Shown one piece after another: positions 53,025 through 64,000 of a DNA stretch of 64,000 bases. Below the pieces are notes generated by a model, which saw only the letters and a program-made list of their open reading frames with translations, made no database searches and had not been told where the DNA came from. Source of the DNA: Cynocephalus volans (Eukaryota > Chordata > Mammalia > Dermoptera > Cynocephalidae); the NCBI RefSeq assembly GCF_027409185.1, contig NC_084461.1, forward strand, positions 156,856,001-156,920,000. Direction: 5' to 3'. Position 1 is the first letter of the stretch, and every line of letters starts with the position of its first letter. The translations under genes were made by a program, and so were the position numbers.

Positions 53025-53450
53025 TGCTATGGGTTAAGTGTGTCCACCAAAAGTTCATGTATTGGAAACTTGATCTCCATTGTAACAGTGTGGGGGTGGG
53101 GGCGGGAATCCAATTATGGTGTTTGAAAGGTGAGGCCTTTAGCAAGAGGTGATTAGATTGTGAGGACTGTGCCCTTGTGAGTGGATTGGTCTGTTCATGG
53201 AGTGATGGGTGTGGTTCTGATGGCTTCAAAAGGACAGCAAGGAGAAGGTCAGCTCTCTAGCTCAGCCCATTCTCACCATGTGACACCCTGAGCTGCTGTA
53301 GAGTCACCCCACCAGGAAGAAGGCCCTCACCAGATGTGTCTCCTGGACCTTGGACTTCCCAGCTTCCAACCTATAAGAAATAAATTTCATTTCTATATAA
53401 ATTACCTAGTTTCAGGTATTCTGTTGTTAGCAACAGAAACAGACTATACA
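53025..53450 (+). mobile_element. Solo LTR, same MaLR-like family, copy C
   Basis: It starts TGCTATGGGTTAAGTGTGTC and ends GAAACAGACTATACA, with the same internal landmarks and AATAAA. No clear target duplication was seen. Confidence 0.73.
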
Positions 53451-55469
53451 AACCCTGAGCAGAAGCCTGATATGAGGACCGAGAAATGGCAGGAGCAGGC
53501 TCCAAGCAGCCCTGGCTCCTCACCCCTCTCAGGCCCAGATTTCCAGCCTCCTGTCAATTTAGTGAGCTGCTGACCACCTCCCAACACATTCCCAAGAGGT
53601 TTCTGTTGCTTGCCGTCAGTTAACCCTGCATCAGTCCCCTCCCTCACGGACCTGAGGCCTTAGCACTGGCTTGTCTCTTGGGAGACTCCTCCTCTGGACT
53701 CTGCTTCCTGCCACTTTCTTGGCTTTGGGAAACCCCAAGAGAGGGACAGTCTGGTACTTGAGAGCATCCTGTGCAGAGGGAAGAGTCCCAGGCTTGAGGA
53801 GTGAAGCTGAGGATTAGGTTCTGCCTTGTTGCTTGCTCTCAGGGCTCATCTTCCCCATTTCTAAAATGGGTCCCATAACCCTATTTCACCCATTGTCATC
53901 GACCGCCTCCTCTGGGCCAGGCACTGTCCCCAGTGCTGGGGATACAGGGGGAGGAGAGGGACTTGACAGGCCCCTGTCCTGATGGAGGGGAGGCAGACAC
54001 TGAGTTGTGCAGTCCAGGAGATGACAGAGGAAGTCCCAGTGCCCTGGAGGCCTCCTTGGGGCATTGTCTATACCTCCATCAGTCCTTGGGCCAGAAACTG
54101 ACTTTTGCCACCTTAAGATAAGGGGAATTTGTTGGAAGGAAAGGGCAGAAATCAGAGCAGCACTGGGGATCTAAGTAGTGAGTAGTTAAAGGAAAGTCTC
54201 TTTAGGGTGTGTTCACTGGGATGAGAAGATTGAGAATATGCTGAAGATTCAAAATCGCACAGAGGGTCTGCCTGGCCTGAGTTAGTACCTACCAGAGTAG
54301 AGGGTGGGGCCTCATGACTGACAGCCTGTGGTAGGGAAGGGGCAAGTCCTCAGGTGGGGGCCATGCAGGGAAGGCAGAGACCACATGTATCCCCTGGTGG
54401 CATGGGTGTGGGGAAGTGGTGTCAGGAAGGACTCACAGGAGGCACCTCAGATGCACGGGAAACAGAACTATAAACTCTAAGAGGCAGAAACAATGTCAGG
54501 CTTTGGTATTGCCGAGTTCAGAAAGGGAGGCGGCCTCACCTGCAGCCCACACCTGCACCTGCCAAGCAGCTGCCCTTGGGATGGGTTTCCCACCTGTGCT
54601 TTCTCTAACCAGCATCTGAACACAGGAGGGGCTTCATGCACGTTTGTGAAATGTATGAGGAATGAATGAAACTCAGGGCACATGCTTAGGCAGTCCCACC
54701 TGGCCCCCACCTGCCAGCAGACAGAACAAGGGCTCTGGGAATGACCAGGAGGGGTGATCCATCTAGATGGCCAGGCTGTTGGGGCTTTCAGAGGTGGACT
54801 GGGCCAGGAAGGCTGAGTGGGGTGGTGAGGAGGGCTCTGCCCTATGGACAGAGCTGGGGGCTGGTCATAGTGGGGGCTGGGCAAATAGGCACGGAACAGT
54901 CTGGCACTGCTGGGATTGGGGAGGAGGAGGAGCTGGGGGAAGAGCAGGAGGGGGAAATGTGGGCCCCTGCGGACTGCAGAGGACACCCCAAGGTTACCTT
55001 GGCCTGTGGCTCCACGGCTGGAGCTGCTGCCAGAGATGACAACAGCGAACCAACAGCCTCTTCGAGTTTTATTATCATTCAAATGAGGACGTGGAGAGGT
55101 ATTTCATTTGATTGGTAGAATAATAGGAGCCATTTATCTACCTTCTCTCAACCTTTCATATCTGTTTCACTATTTTATGGGATCGCATACATCATAGTAA
55201 AGGCAAAAATGTATTTTTTTCCCTTGACTTGGGGCTGGTGGGGGTGCAGCAGGGATGGGAAGGAGGCTCTCAGAGTAGTTGGCAGGAGCTGAAGGAAATG
55301 AAATCGAAAAAGACTATTATTGGTGACAGACAGTTACATCTGAAAGGGAATAAGAAACTCCCCAGTGTGGCGTGGATGAGGAGTTCTAAATGGAAGATCT
55401 AACAGCCTCCAGCTCTGGGTCCACCGAGAGGCAGAGACGGCAGGAGGGCCTGAGGGGTGGGGAGTGAGC

Positions 55470-55482
55470 GGGGGGGGGGGGG
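55470..55482. repeat. Poly-G run (13 G)
   Basis: Thirteen G within a wider G-rich stretch (55440-55505), so quadruplex-prone by composition. Confidence 0.9.
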
Positions 55483-55559
55483 CAAGTGGGGGCCAGGAGG
55501 GTCCTTGAGGGAGGCAGCGCAAGGCTGGCACCAGGGGCAGGTGGCCCAGCTGTCAGAAT

Positions 55560-56100
55560 TCTTTGTCTTTCTTCAGTTATGATAAATTATGTGTCATAAG
55601 AGAATCCATCTCCTTTTGAAAAATTAGAACATTGTATGTAAGGGCCCCTGTGACCGCCAGCCCCAGTCCCAGCCCCTTCTACCCTTCCTGAAGGTAACTA
55701 ATTTTAAGGGATTTTTAGTCTTGATTTTACAAATATACAAAGATACCTTAAAGGAGGTAGTACTCTTTTCAAAAAAACTTTTTCCCTTTCTTAAAAGGTA
55801 TTGTACGTTCTCATTCGTCTTCTAGTTTCTCCCACTCACTATGTTTTTGAGCTCTGTGTGCGAAGGTACAGGTGGGTCTTGATCATTCCTGGAACTGCCA
55901 CGTGGCGCTCCTATGGCTATCCCATGCTTTAGCCACCTGGTGTCCCCTTGCCGAACACTTGAGTGGCTGCCAGCTTTTCACAATTGCAAACAGTGGTGCA
56001 AGGGACATTCTTGTCCTCTTCCGAGGCACCTGGGCAAGGTTTTCTTCAGGGCAGGTAAGAGTGAACTTGCTGGTGGGGGCAAGGGGTGCATTTTCTGCTG
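55560..56100 (-). mobile_element. Old L1/HAL1-like antisense fragment
   Basis: AAGGTAACTAATTTTAAGGG and GCTTTTCACAATTGCAAACA with GTGGTGCAAGGGACATTC resemble antisense L1M/HAL1. Strongly diverged. Confidence 0.45.
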
Positions 56101-56784
56101 GAGGAGATGCTGTCCAAAGTCTCTTCTGCTGTGAGGCTCCAGCCAGCTGCCTCCAGCAGCCCCGTGACACTGACTGCCCCGTGACACTGACTGGCAGTGG
56201 AAGCACACAAAGGTTCTCGCTTGGGTGGTCTTGGACAGGAAGTGGGTGGCAAGAGAACAGCAGAGACCTGGATGGACAGGGTCAGAGTGGAAGCAGGGAG
56301 CCTGACCCATAGAGGGGCCCCTGGAGCTCCAGGTGAGACCCCACCAAGTGGCAGTGGGCGGGATTCCAGGGGGGCAGGAGAAGGGCAAATGGGCAGAATA
56401 CTGGACATGATGGTGGGGCCATGGGCATGGGCTAGACAGTAGGTAAGAATCAGGGGGGCCTGCATGGCTGGCAGGGTAGCTAGCCAGCGGAGCCAAGGAG
56501 GAGGGTGGTCGTAGAGGAGGCCTCCTGGGGCCCTGGCTCCCTGATGGCAGGACAGAGGCCTGCAGGGTCCAGCTGACCACGGGAGACTTAACTTCTAGGC
56601 CCACGGGGTGTGGGGCTGAGGATCCCTGCTCAGGCTGTCCATGGGACAGCATTTGGTCCTACCTTCATGGATATGGAGGGAGGAGCTAGGGCAATGGGGG
56701 CAGTGCCTGGTGGGGACTAGCCTCTCTATCCTGGGAGAAGGACTCACAGGTTCCAGAATCCTCTGGGAAATCAAGTTGCAAGGA

Positions 56785-57445
56785 TTATGACTTGATTGAG
56801 ATGTAACTCACATACCATACAGTTCACCCACTTACAGTATACAATTCAAGGGTTTTTAGTATATTCACAGATAATGTGCAACCATGATCATAGTCAATGT
56901 GGAATAGTTTCAACATCTCCAAGAGAAGCCCTTTAGCTATCATCCTCCTATCTCCCCAACCAGTAATCTACTTTCTGTAGCTGTAGATGTCCCTGTTCTG
57001 GACATTTCATATGAATGGAATTACATACGGTATGTGGTCTTTTGCATCCAGCTTCTGTCACGTAGCGTAATATGTTCAAGGTGCATCCATGTTGCAGCAG
57101 GTGTCAGTACTTTATTTTTTTAAAGGCTGAGTTATATTCCATTGCATGGATATACCACATTTTGTCATTCATGGGTCTGAACATTTGGGTTATTTCCACC
57201 TTTTTTTGACTATGATGAATGATGCTGCTGTGAACATTCGTGTACCTATTTCACTACGGACGGACGTTTTCACTTCTCTTCGGTCCGCACCTAGGAGAGG
57301 ACTTGCAGGTCATTGTAACCCTGTGTTTGAGGAACTGCGAGATTGTTTTCCACAGTGGCCGCATCACCGTGCGCTCCCACCACAGCGCACGAGGACCTGA
57401 CTTCGCATTTCTTACCAGCACTTGCTACTATCTGACGTTTGGCTC
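56785..57445 (-). mobile_element. Old L1 (antisense), 3' part of ORF2 and 3' UTR
   Basis: TTGAGATGTAACTCACATAC, CTGGACATTTCATATGAATG, GGATATACCACATTTTGTCA, and GAACTGCGAGATTGTTTTCC are ordered antisense L1M landmarks. Parts near 57260-57300 are rearranged. Confidence 0.7.
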
Positions 57446-57449
57446 CTAG

Positions 57450-60200
57450 TACCCCTGGTGGGAGGAGTTGCTTTGAGGCAACTTCACACACTGGTGGCAG
57501 AGCTTGGTGCACATCTGGGCTCCAGGACCCTCAGGGTTTACCCAGGAGAGAGGCTGGCCTCTCTGTCCACTCCAGCTCTACTCTCTTCAGGGCTGGCTTG
57601 TCTCAGTCAGACCCTGCCATGTGGGAAGCTTCAGGCCACATCCTGAGCTGACCTTGGCAGTTGGACCCTCCTTCCCAGTAGTACCTGCAAAGCCCAGGAA
57701 GGCTCTGAGTGGCCAGCCCGGCCTTATCTTGACTTTCAGTTGTGAGTCAGCATATCTCCTCTTGCGATTAAGAGTCACAAGGGAGCTCTGGTCACTTGTA
57801 ACCAAAAGATACTTGACTGATGGCATCGGTACTGCTGAGGGTCTCAGAATCTGTGAGACTGCCAGGGGTGGGGACACTTTCCTGACTGACCAGGCAGATA
57901 AGCTGGTCATCCAGAGCCTGCAAGTCCCTCCTGGTGCTGGGAGCCCTGTACACTGGAGCACTGCTTCCCGAGCTTCACTCTCTTGCTGGAGGGCTCTCCT
58001 CTGATTCCTGCCACCTTCCCCTCTGGGGTTTATGACAAACACTGCCCCTTTTTACATCCTGGCTCCGATGTGAACAACCTTTTTCTTGGGCTCCCGGACA
58101 CAGCTTTGTTACTGCTGGGTCTTAACAAAGTTTTCCTTAATGACCAGGGAAAGCAACAAGTACATAAACACAGAGAACCCAAGTGGGGCAGACCCCACTA
58201 GCTGTCTCCTCTGCCCCAGGGTCTTGTTCACCAACTGCTGGGCTAGGGCTCCTGATATCATGATTTCCACATCCACTAGCTTTTGGGTGGCAGGGCAGTT
58301 TATCCTGGTCTCTGCCAGGAGCTCCCCAACCAGGCATCTTGATGCTTCATAGACCTGCCCCAGAGGGAGAGACCCACCTCTGCAGCCCCCATTCCCACAT
58401 GGTGGTCCATCCCTTTCAGTTCAGCCCAGAGTGTGGCCTTATCTCCCCAGGGCTGTGGTGTCCCCCCGGCCAGCCCGAGGCGGGGTGACACTGTGAAGTC
58501 CTCCCCGGTGTGGGCTTTCAATGCCTGTCATCCCCTCTGCTCTGTCACACTCCCACCTCATACAGCAGCTAGACCCTGGCCTGGAGGGGCGCATGGAGAA
58601 AAAGAAGTTAAATCTTAGCATGGGAGCTTCCAAAGCCCAGGTCCTATCATAAATGGTGAATCTGGAGTGCTGTCTGCCATTGTTTTTCCCTCACCACAGA
58701 TAGATGAGATTAAAAATTAGCCAGGAAAGAGGAAGGTAAGGAACGAAACAAGCACACTGGCCCTGCTGGAGCTCCCTGTGCTGGGCAGAGAGTGCCCTGT
58801 TCACTTCAGGCTGTACCCCCATGGTGGGGCTGGGGAAGGATCAGTCCCCCAGATGGAGCTCAGGATCTGACTGGGGTGGGGGGAGCGGAGAACACCTGAA
58901 CCATGTTTCCTGGGTTGGGCAAGGTCCCCAGATGCCCTGTGCTTTGACAAGATATAGAGACAGTAGATAGGGAGGTGAGAAGTAGCCCAGCAGTGAGGCC
59001 TGAGCCAGCCCAGCCCCAGGGCCCTGGGGGGAGCAGCCAAGTCCCCAAGGAGGACGTGGAGGGACCTCACAGTTGTGACATAGGGAGGCCACGACCAAAA
59101 CTTCCTTGGCCCTTACAAGCAGAGACCAGATGGGGACACAGACACCTCATCAGCTGCCAACATGGAAGGGAGATGACAGCCAAGAACCAGATGTCCCAAT
59201 GTATGTCTTGGGGATGACACAGGCCAATGACCCATCTGCCACCTCCCCTGATGTTCTGACACCACCTACATCTGCTGGAATCCGGGGACAAAAATGGGGG
59301 AGAGAGGCCCTGAATCAACTGAGTTTAAATCATAAGCGTTGAACTGATCAAGAGTTATTTTCTGCTGCTGGGCAGAAAATGGAGGTTTGAAATAAAGAAG
59401 ACTATAGATAGTAGAAAAATAAGGTTGTGGTTTTGGCACACCTGGGTGAGTGGCCTGAATATTCATACCCTCAGTCCACAGCTTAATTTGGGACAGTGGC
59501 TGCACCCTCCCATGGGGGTCACGGAGGCAGCCACACAGGGTGGCTCCTCTTTCCCCCTCCCTGGGCCACGCGGGCAGATGCTGGCACGTACCTGGACGCG
59601 CCCTCCCCTTGCTCCCTCCTCAGGACCATCCATCTCGCTGTGCACAGGTTGCAGGGAATAGAGAGGGTCGAGTGAGTGGTGGGCAGAGCCATCCATCTTC
59701 TTGTGCCCCAAGGATCTCTGTCTGCTGAGTGGTGCTGACAGGGGCAGGCGAGAGCTGTGAAGAGAGGCAGTGATAAAGAGAGAGGAAGGAGGCAGTCAGG
59801 GGACCTCAGGGTGACCCGATGGTCACAGGAGAAGCCTGGAGGAGGCTGGGACAGAGAGAGGCATGGGGGAGGCACTGGGCAAGGAGACAGCAGAGTTGGG
59901 AGCAAGAATCAGTGCTGGGATTCCTGGGCAAGACCCCTCTCCGAGCCTTCGTGTCCTTACCCCAAACAAGGTGGGTATCTGCAGTTTCTGCCTGATCCAT
60001 ATCTTTCCTCTTTGTGATTCTCATTCGTGAAACCTGCGTGTCCCAGTAGCCCAGACTTCGGGTGTAGGCAGGTGATCCAGGGTGGGCCATCAAGACTATG
60101 TTCTTGCACCTTTGTTGGCTATTGGTTGAGAGAAGCAGGCTCTCCACTGGGTGGCTGAACAGTGAGCATGTGCCCACCAGGCCCCTCCTTACTGATCTGT
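57450..60200. other. Intergenic sequence, mostly unclassified
   Basis: No gene seen. Near 59330-59460 there is a short AT-richer unique block (GAACTGATCAAGAGTTATTT). Frames here are short and lack family motifs. Confidence 0.45.
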
Positions 60201-60204
60201 TCAA

Positions 60205-60545
60205 CCTAAGCCTAACCCACCTCAGGCACTTTGTACCTGTCCTCCTGGAATGTCTTCTCATTTGGGACTAGGTCCTACTCAGAGAGGCCTTCCTGGTTCC
60301 CCTCCAAAGCAGCCCTGAAGTACTGTCCCAGGATCTTGTGCTTGCTGTTCTCACTAGCACTTGCCACCATCTGAAATTAACTCCTGCAGTTACTTGTAAC
60401 TTTTGCATAGCGGTCTGTTCCTCCCTGAATATCAGCACCCAAGGGCAGGGAACCCATCTGTCATGCTCACTGCTGCATCCCTAATTACAAGACAGAGATC
60501 AGCACAGAGCAGACATTCAGCAGAGTCCCTGCCTGGACACCAAAT
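60205..60545 (+). mobile_element. L2 fragment
   Basis: CTCAGAGAGGCCTTCCTGGT, CACCATCTGAAATTAACTCC and CACAGAGCAGACATTCAGCA are L2 sense phrases. Confidence 0.65.
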
Positions 60546-61419
60546 GCCTACTGAGAATTCTGTGCCCAGCCAGGGGCAGAGACTCCAGGGTTACAAACTC
60601 AGGTGTGCAAAAAACGGTTCTCAGATTTACTAAAACTAAACTTAATTTCTGTCTCCAGTTCCTGGTATTGTAAATTCAGCAACTTTTGGGTCCCTCTTTC
60701 TCCCTAGAAATTGCACTTAAGGTGCAAGAGTTCCCCTTAGGTGGGGGAGGGGCCCATGAAGGGTCAAGGCGGTGAGTGGCGGGCCCAGGCATCCACCTGA
60801 GCCCTCATTCCTGGAGGTCTCTGGCCTTCACACCGGCTCCCGCAGAGGTACCCAGTCCTGCCTGGTTCAGGGTCCACCCTGCCATGTGCCCTTTCCTGAT
60901 CACTGATGTCCCCTGTCAACCTCCAGGGACAATGCGGTGGTGACCATCTCACTTCAAGACAAACATCCTCCTTGCTGGGACCCATGGAGACTCCTCTGAA
61001 CGGACCAAGCCTGTCTGTCCAGTCCCTTCCCCCACCTCCGCAAAGGAGTTAGGAGGGTTTGTCTTGCTGGGTGGAGACCAGATGGGTGGGCGTCTCTGTG
61101 GGCTTCACTGCTCCCCTCAGAAGTGAGACACTCACCCTGCCTGGGATTCCCAAACCACTCAGGGCCAGGCTAGCTTTGCCACCCCTCCCAGTTGGGAGGG
61201 GGCAGACTCCCCCCTCCTCTCTAAGGCGCTCCCGGCTGCCAAGGGCCCCTCCACTCAGCCCCTCCACTCGCTCCGTAGGCCATCCATAGACCAGGAGGTG
61301 GAACGAATCTGAAGGTCCCGGATGCCAAGCGTGTGTGAGCAAGGCTCCTACTGCAAGGTGTCTGAGGCCATGAACCGGATGTGCAAAGGGGGTGAGGCTC
61401 CGGGCACGGGGCTTCCTCT

Positions 61420-62080
61420 CGCTTTAAGTAGCAGCAAGACTGGGTAGACGTCCGTTTTACACCGATGGAAGCTGCAATGCAGCTCTGCTCCAGGCTTCGC
61501 AGCTTCCCCCTCGGCTCGCGGCATCGGGCGACGGGGACCAGTCCCCGGCCGGGTCCCCGGCCCACCCCTGCAGCCCGCGGAGTGGAGCCGCCCGCCAGCC
61601 CGTCTTCCCTTGGCTGACTGCTGGTCAAATTCCCCATCGCAGCCTCCAGGCTCTGCAGCGCCTCCCGCCTCTCACCTGCCGTCCCCGGCTCGCTTGATTT
61701 CCCGACCCCTCCGCGGCAATTTATTAAAGTCCGCAGCGCGAACGGGAGAGGCCGGCTTCCGGGGAGGCGCCTGCGCGCAGGAAGACCCGCGGCCCCGGCC
61801 GCGTCCTGGGCGCCCGCCCGAGGGGTCGCAGCGGGGACTCGGGGCCGCGGGCCGCGCTCGCCGGCTCCGGGGCGCGGGGGTTGGCGTGTCCCGGGGAGGT
61901 GTGTGAGCCGAGCCGGAGCCCAGGTCCAGGGCAGGCCATCTGGGAGGGCGTCACCCAGCAGCCGTTCTAGCCGCCGCCCCCGGGCTGCACAGGCCCCGCA
62001 GAGACGGGCTCCGCGCTCCGCCCTTGGGATCAAGTGGTCTGAGACGCGGGGACCCAGCAGCAGAGGGCGCCAGGCAGGCT
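61420..62080. promoter_or_regulatory. Isolated CpG island with no assigned gene
   Basis: CpG density and G+C jump between about 61480 and 62070, with runs such as GGGGCCGCGGGCCGCGCTCG. It lies more than 22 kb from the TSPAN17 end. A long minus-strand open frame (62033-61221) crosses it, but CpG islands often give such frames by chance. It may be a promoter of an unrecognised transcript or a regulatory island. Confidence 0.6.
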
Positions 62081-62489
62081 GGTTTTGTGTGGCCCCCAGG
62101 GAGGGTGGATTTAAAGAAAATCAGAGTGACATTTAAAAGCCGGGGGGGTCTCATGGGAATACCCGGATTGCTGGCTCTCCCGAAAAACTGTCAGCACTGG
62201 GCGGCCTTCCACAGGCGAAATTGGGCCGCAGCCCCACTCAGAAGAGGCCTGCATGCCCCCTCAGCCACGTCCTGCCTGTCTTCTTCACTCACCTACGGGC
62301 CTGCCTGGCCCTGGGGACATTTGAGTTTGAGACGCCTGCTCTGCGTGTGGCACAGCAGAGGCCAGGGAAGTCTGTGGCCCAGCTGCTGTGCGGGTTTCTG
62401 GAGGGAAGGGCTATATTACTCATTGTGATGCCGGGCTCAACGCCTGCCATAAAGGTGTTGAGTAAACACATGTTCAGTAAACACCCGAA

Positions 62490-62508
62490 TGAATGAATGA
62501 ATGAGTGG
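62490..62508. repeat. (GAAT)n microsatellite
   Basis: GAATGAATGAATGAATGAG; the tail of an L2-like 3' end (AACACCCGAATGAATG). Confidence 0.8.
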
Positions 62509-62729
62509 TGAGGACTGCCCGTTTCTGAGGCTGACTGGGATTCAGTCATTTGAAAAGGTGAGTCCAAATTGCAGGCCAAGGAAGGAGGAGCACAGAGGCT
62601 GGGGTCCCGAGAGGAGTCCAGGGCACTCGGGGTGAGGTGGGCATGAGGACAGGGAGGTTGCCCAGGCGTGGCAGGAAGGCCAGGCTGAGGAGCTTGAGCC
62701 TGCTGTTTGCTTTGTTATTCAATCACCTG

Positions 62730-62850
62730 AGCGTTAAAAAGTCAGAGTCCAGGATCCACTCCAGGCCAACTGAATCAGGCTCTTCGGGGACGGGTGGGGC
62801 AATCTGTGTTTTAAATGTCCCCCAGGTGAGTTTGGAGCTTCCACAGGCTG
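62730..62850. mobile_element. MER5-like fragment
   Basis: ACTGAATCAGGCTCTTCGGG then GCAATCTGTGTTTTAAATGT fits the inner part of MER5. Confidence 0.5.
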
Positions 62851-63840
62851 CATGGCCGGGAGGTGATCATCGGCCACAAGTCTGCTGGTGTGCCCATCTC
62901 CCTTCCCACCCTACCCACCTGAGGCTGGGGGTCTTTCTGAAGCCACCAGTCATCCTTCTGAGGGGTGGTCAGGCCCTGTGGCTCCATCTTAGCCACTCAC
63001 CACATTTTAAGTAAGTTTTCAAAGGGAGGAAAAGTATGAAATGACTGTGTTTGTTTTGCCCAAGCAAAATCCATTTATAAAGTGCTGCACTTGTTTAAGA
63101 AAAAAACAACAGCTATTGACAAAATATGAGAAAATAAATTAAAGCAGCAGTTCCTTAAAAGGACCCCGTCCGATAATTTGATTTTTTCCCCCCTTCTTCC
63201 CTCAAAGGCCAGAATGACACAATCAATCTTGCTGTTCCATAGTCTGTCTCGTTACAGCTTTTTCTTAAGTGGAAAAAAAAAGAAAAAGAAAAAAATGGAA
63301 AGAAAATGAGTGCCATCTGGAGCACTATCTGCTCCTGCCCTACGACGAGTCCCACTGGAACCCTCTGTTTCCCTTGCCCCAGCCTTCTTGTCCTGCTGGA
63401 GGGCACAGCCCGGGCCCCCACCCTGCCCCTGCTGTGCCCTCCAGATGGGACCAGCGTGCCCAGTCAGCTTAGGGCTCCTCCTGCCAAACCCCACGGCCCA
63501 CAGACCCTGTGGAGTTCCTACCTTATTCCCCAGCCCCCAGGCAGGTGGGTTCTCAAAACAGATTTCTCATCCGGACAGCCTCATCCAAGTAACTTATGCT
63601 TTTCATGAGAAAAACACATAGTTCACATGTGTGCTGAGGGCAGACACACTTTGCACACACAAGTGAGCCCACTCTGTATGCAGCAACTTGCTTCCAACAT
63701 AGGCAGGATCTCAGGCGGAGGGGCTCCCCCATCCTCCACTTTCTAAGACCCTTTTCCCCAATGCTACCCCTGTGTGGCTTCCATCCATTCCCATCAGCTG
63801 CACACCCAGGAGTGGTTGTGAGGGTTGAACAAGTAGCTGC
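62850..63840. other. Intergenic sequence with an AT-rich unique block
   Basis: The 63030-63270 part (CATTTATAAAGTGCTGCACT, CAATCAATCTTGCTGTTCCA) is AT-rich, non-repetitive in appearance and sits among GC-rich DNA. It is a possible conserved noncoding element, unproven. Confidence 0.35.
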
Positions 63841-64000
63841 ATGTAATAATAATAATATTTTATAATCGAGTACTTGTGTCCAATCCTGAGTTACAGTTTT
63901 TTCTGAAATTATTGAATAAAATCTTCAGCTCATACTATTATATGCCTTATTTTACAGGTGCGAAACAGAGGTGCAGAGAGGGTTAGGTTAATTGCCTATG
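63840..64000 (-). repeat. MIR/L2-like fragment running off the right edge
   Basis: CCTTATTTTACAGGTGCGAA with ACAGAGGTGCAGAGAGGGTT is an antisense MIR core. An AAT microsatellite precedes it. Confidence 0.5.

Noticed and set aside
61221-62033. A 270-codon open frame on the minus strand through the right-hand CpG island
   Set aside because: It has no recognisable domain, an Arg/Ala/Gly/Pro-rich composition expected from GC-rich DNA, and overlapping open frames in other phases.

Overview
The window is vertebrate nuclear DNA from a placental mammal. It has intron-rich genes with canonical GT/AG splice sites, CpG-island promoters, AATAAA signals, and a repeat set of MIR, L2, L1, hAT-Charlie, Tigger and MaLR LTRs. 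No Alu, rodent B1/B2, carnivore or ruminant SINE was seen. The young SINEs are instead tRNA-Ile-like monomers and dimers. That best fits the CYN-type SINEs of colugos (Dermoptera), an inference from memory of the family and not a database match.

Three protein genes can be rebuilt exon by exon, and each reading frame closes exactly. On the minus strand is SNCB (beta-synuclein, 134 codons), with coding exons between 12303 and 4594, a noncoding first exon in a CpG island near 12.9-13.2 kb, and a polyadenylation signal at 3998-4003. On the plus strand is EIF4E1B (the eIF4E paralogue known for oocyte expression, 235 codons in 7 coding exons, 25362-28463). About 1.6 kb downstream of its stop is TSPAN17 (a TspanC8 tetraspanin, 270 codons in 8 exons, 30036-38781), which starts in its own CpG island. 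The order SNCB(-), EIF4E1B(+), TSPAN17(+) matches human 5q35.2. There GPRIN1 lies beyond the left edge and UNC5A beyond the right.

Layout: 1-3.98 kb is intergenic, with a CpG-rich block at 2.9-4.4 kb that runs into the SNCB 3' UTR. 3.98-13.2 kb is SNCB. 13.3-25.3 kb is a repeat-filled intergenic stretch (L2, L1, a solo LTR, MLT1-like LTR, MER5, SINEs). 25.3-39.4 kb holds EIF4E1B and TSPAN17. 39.4-64 kb has no recognisable coding gene. It contains old L1/L2/MIR, a deleted Tigger, an ATCC-rich microsatellite, an isolated CpG island at 61.4-62.1 kb, and a multi-layer nest of mobile elements at 49.4-52.4 kb.

The most unusual object is at 49537-51184. It is a 1.65-kb minus-strand retroposon with a perfect 22-bp target-site duplication. 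It joins an L1-5'UTR-like head, a GC-rich tandem-repeat (VNTR-like) body, a pyrimidine-rich microsatellite and a short AATAAA/A-rich tail. The architecture is reminiscent of SVA/LAVA composite retroposons, but the parts differ. The three genes are not known to act in one pathway: SNCB is a presynaptic chaperone-like protein, EIF4E1B a cap-binding translation factor and TSPAN17 an ADAM10 regulator.
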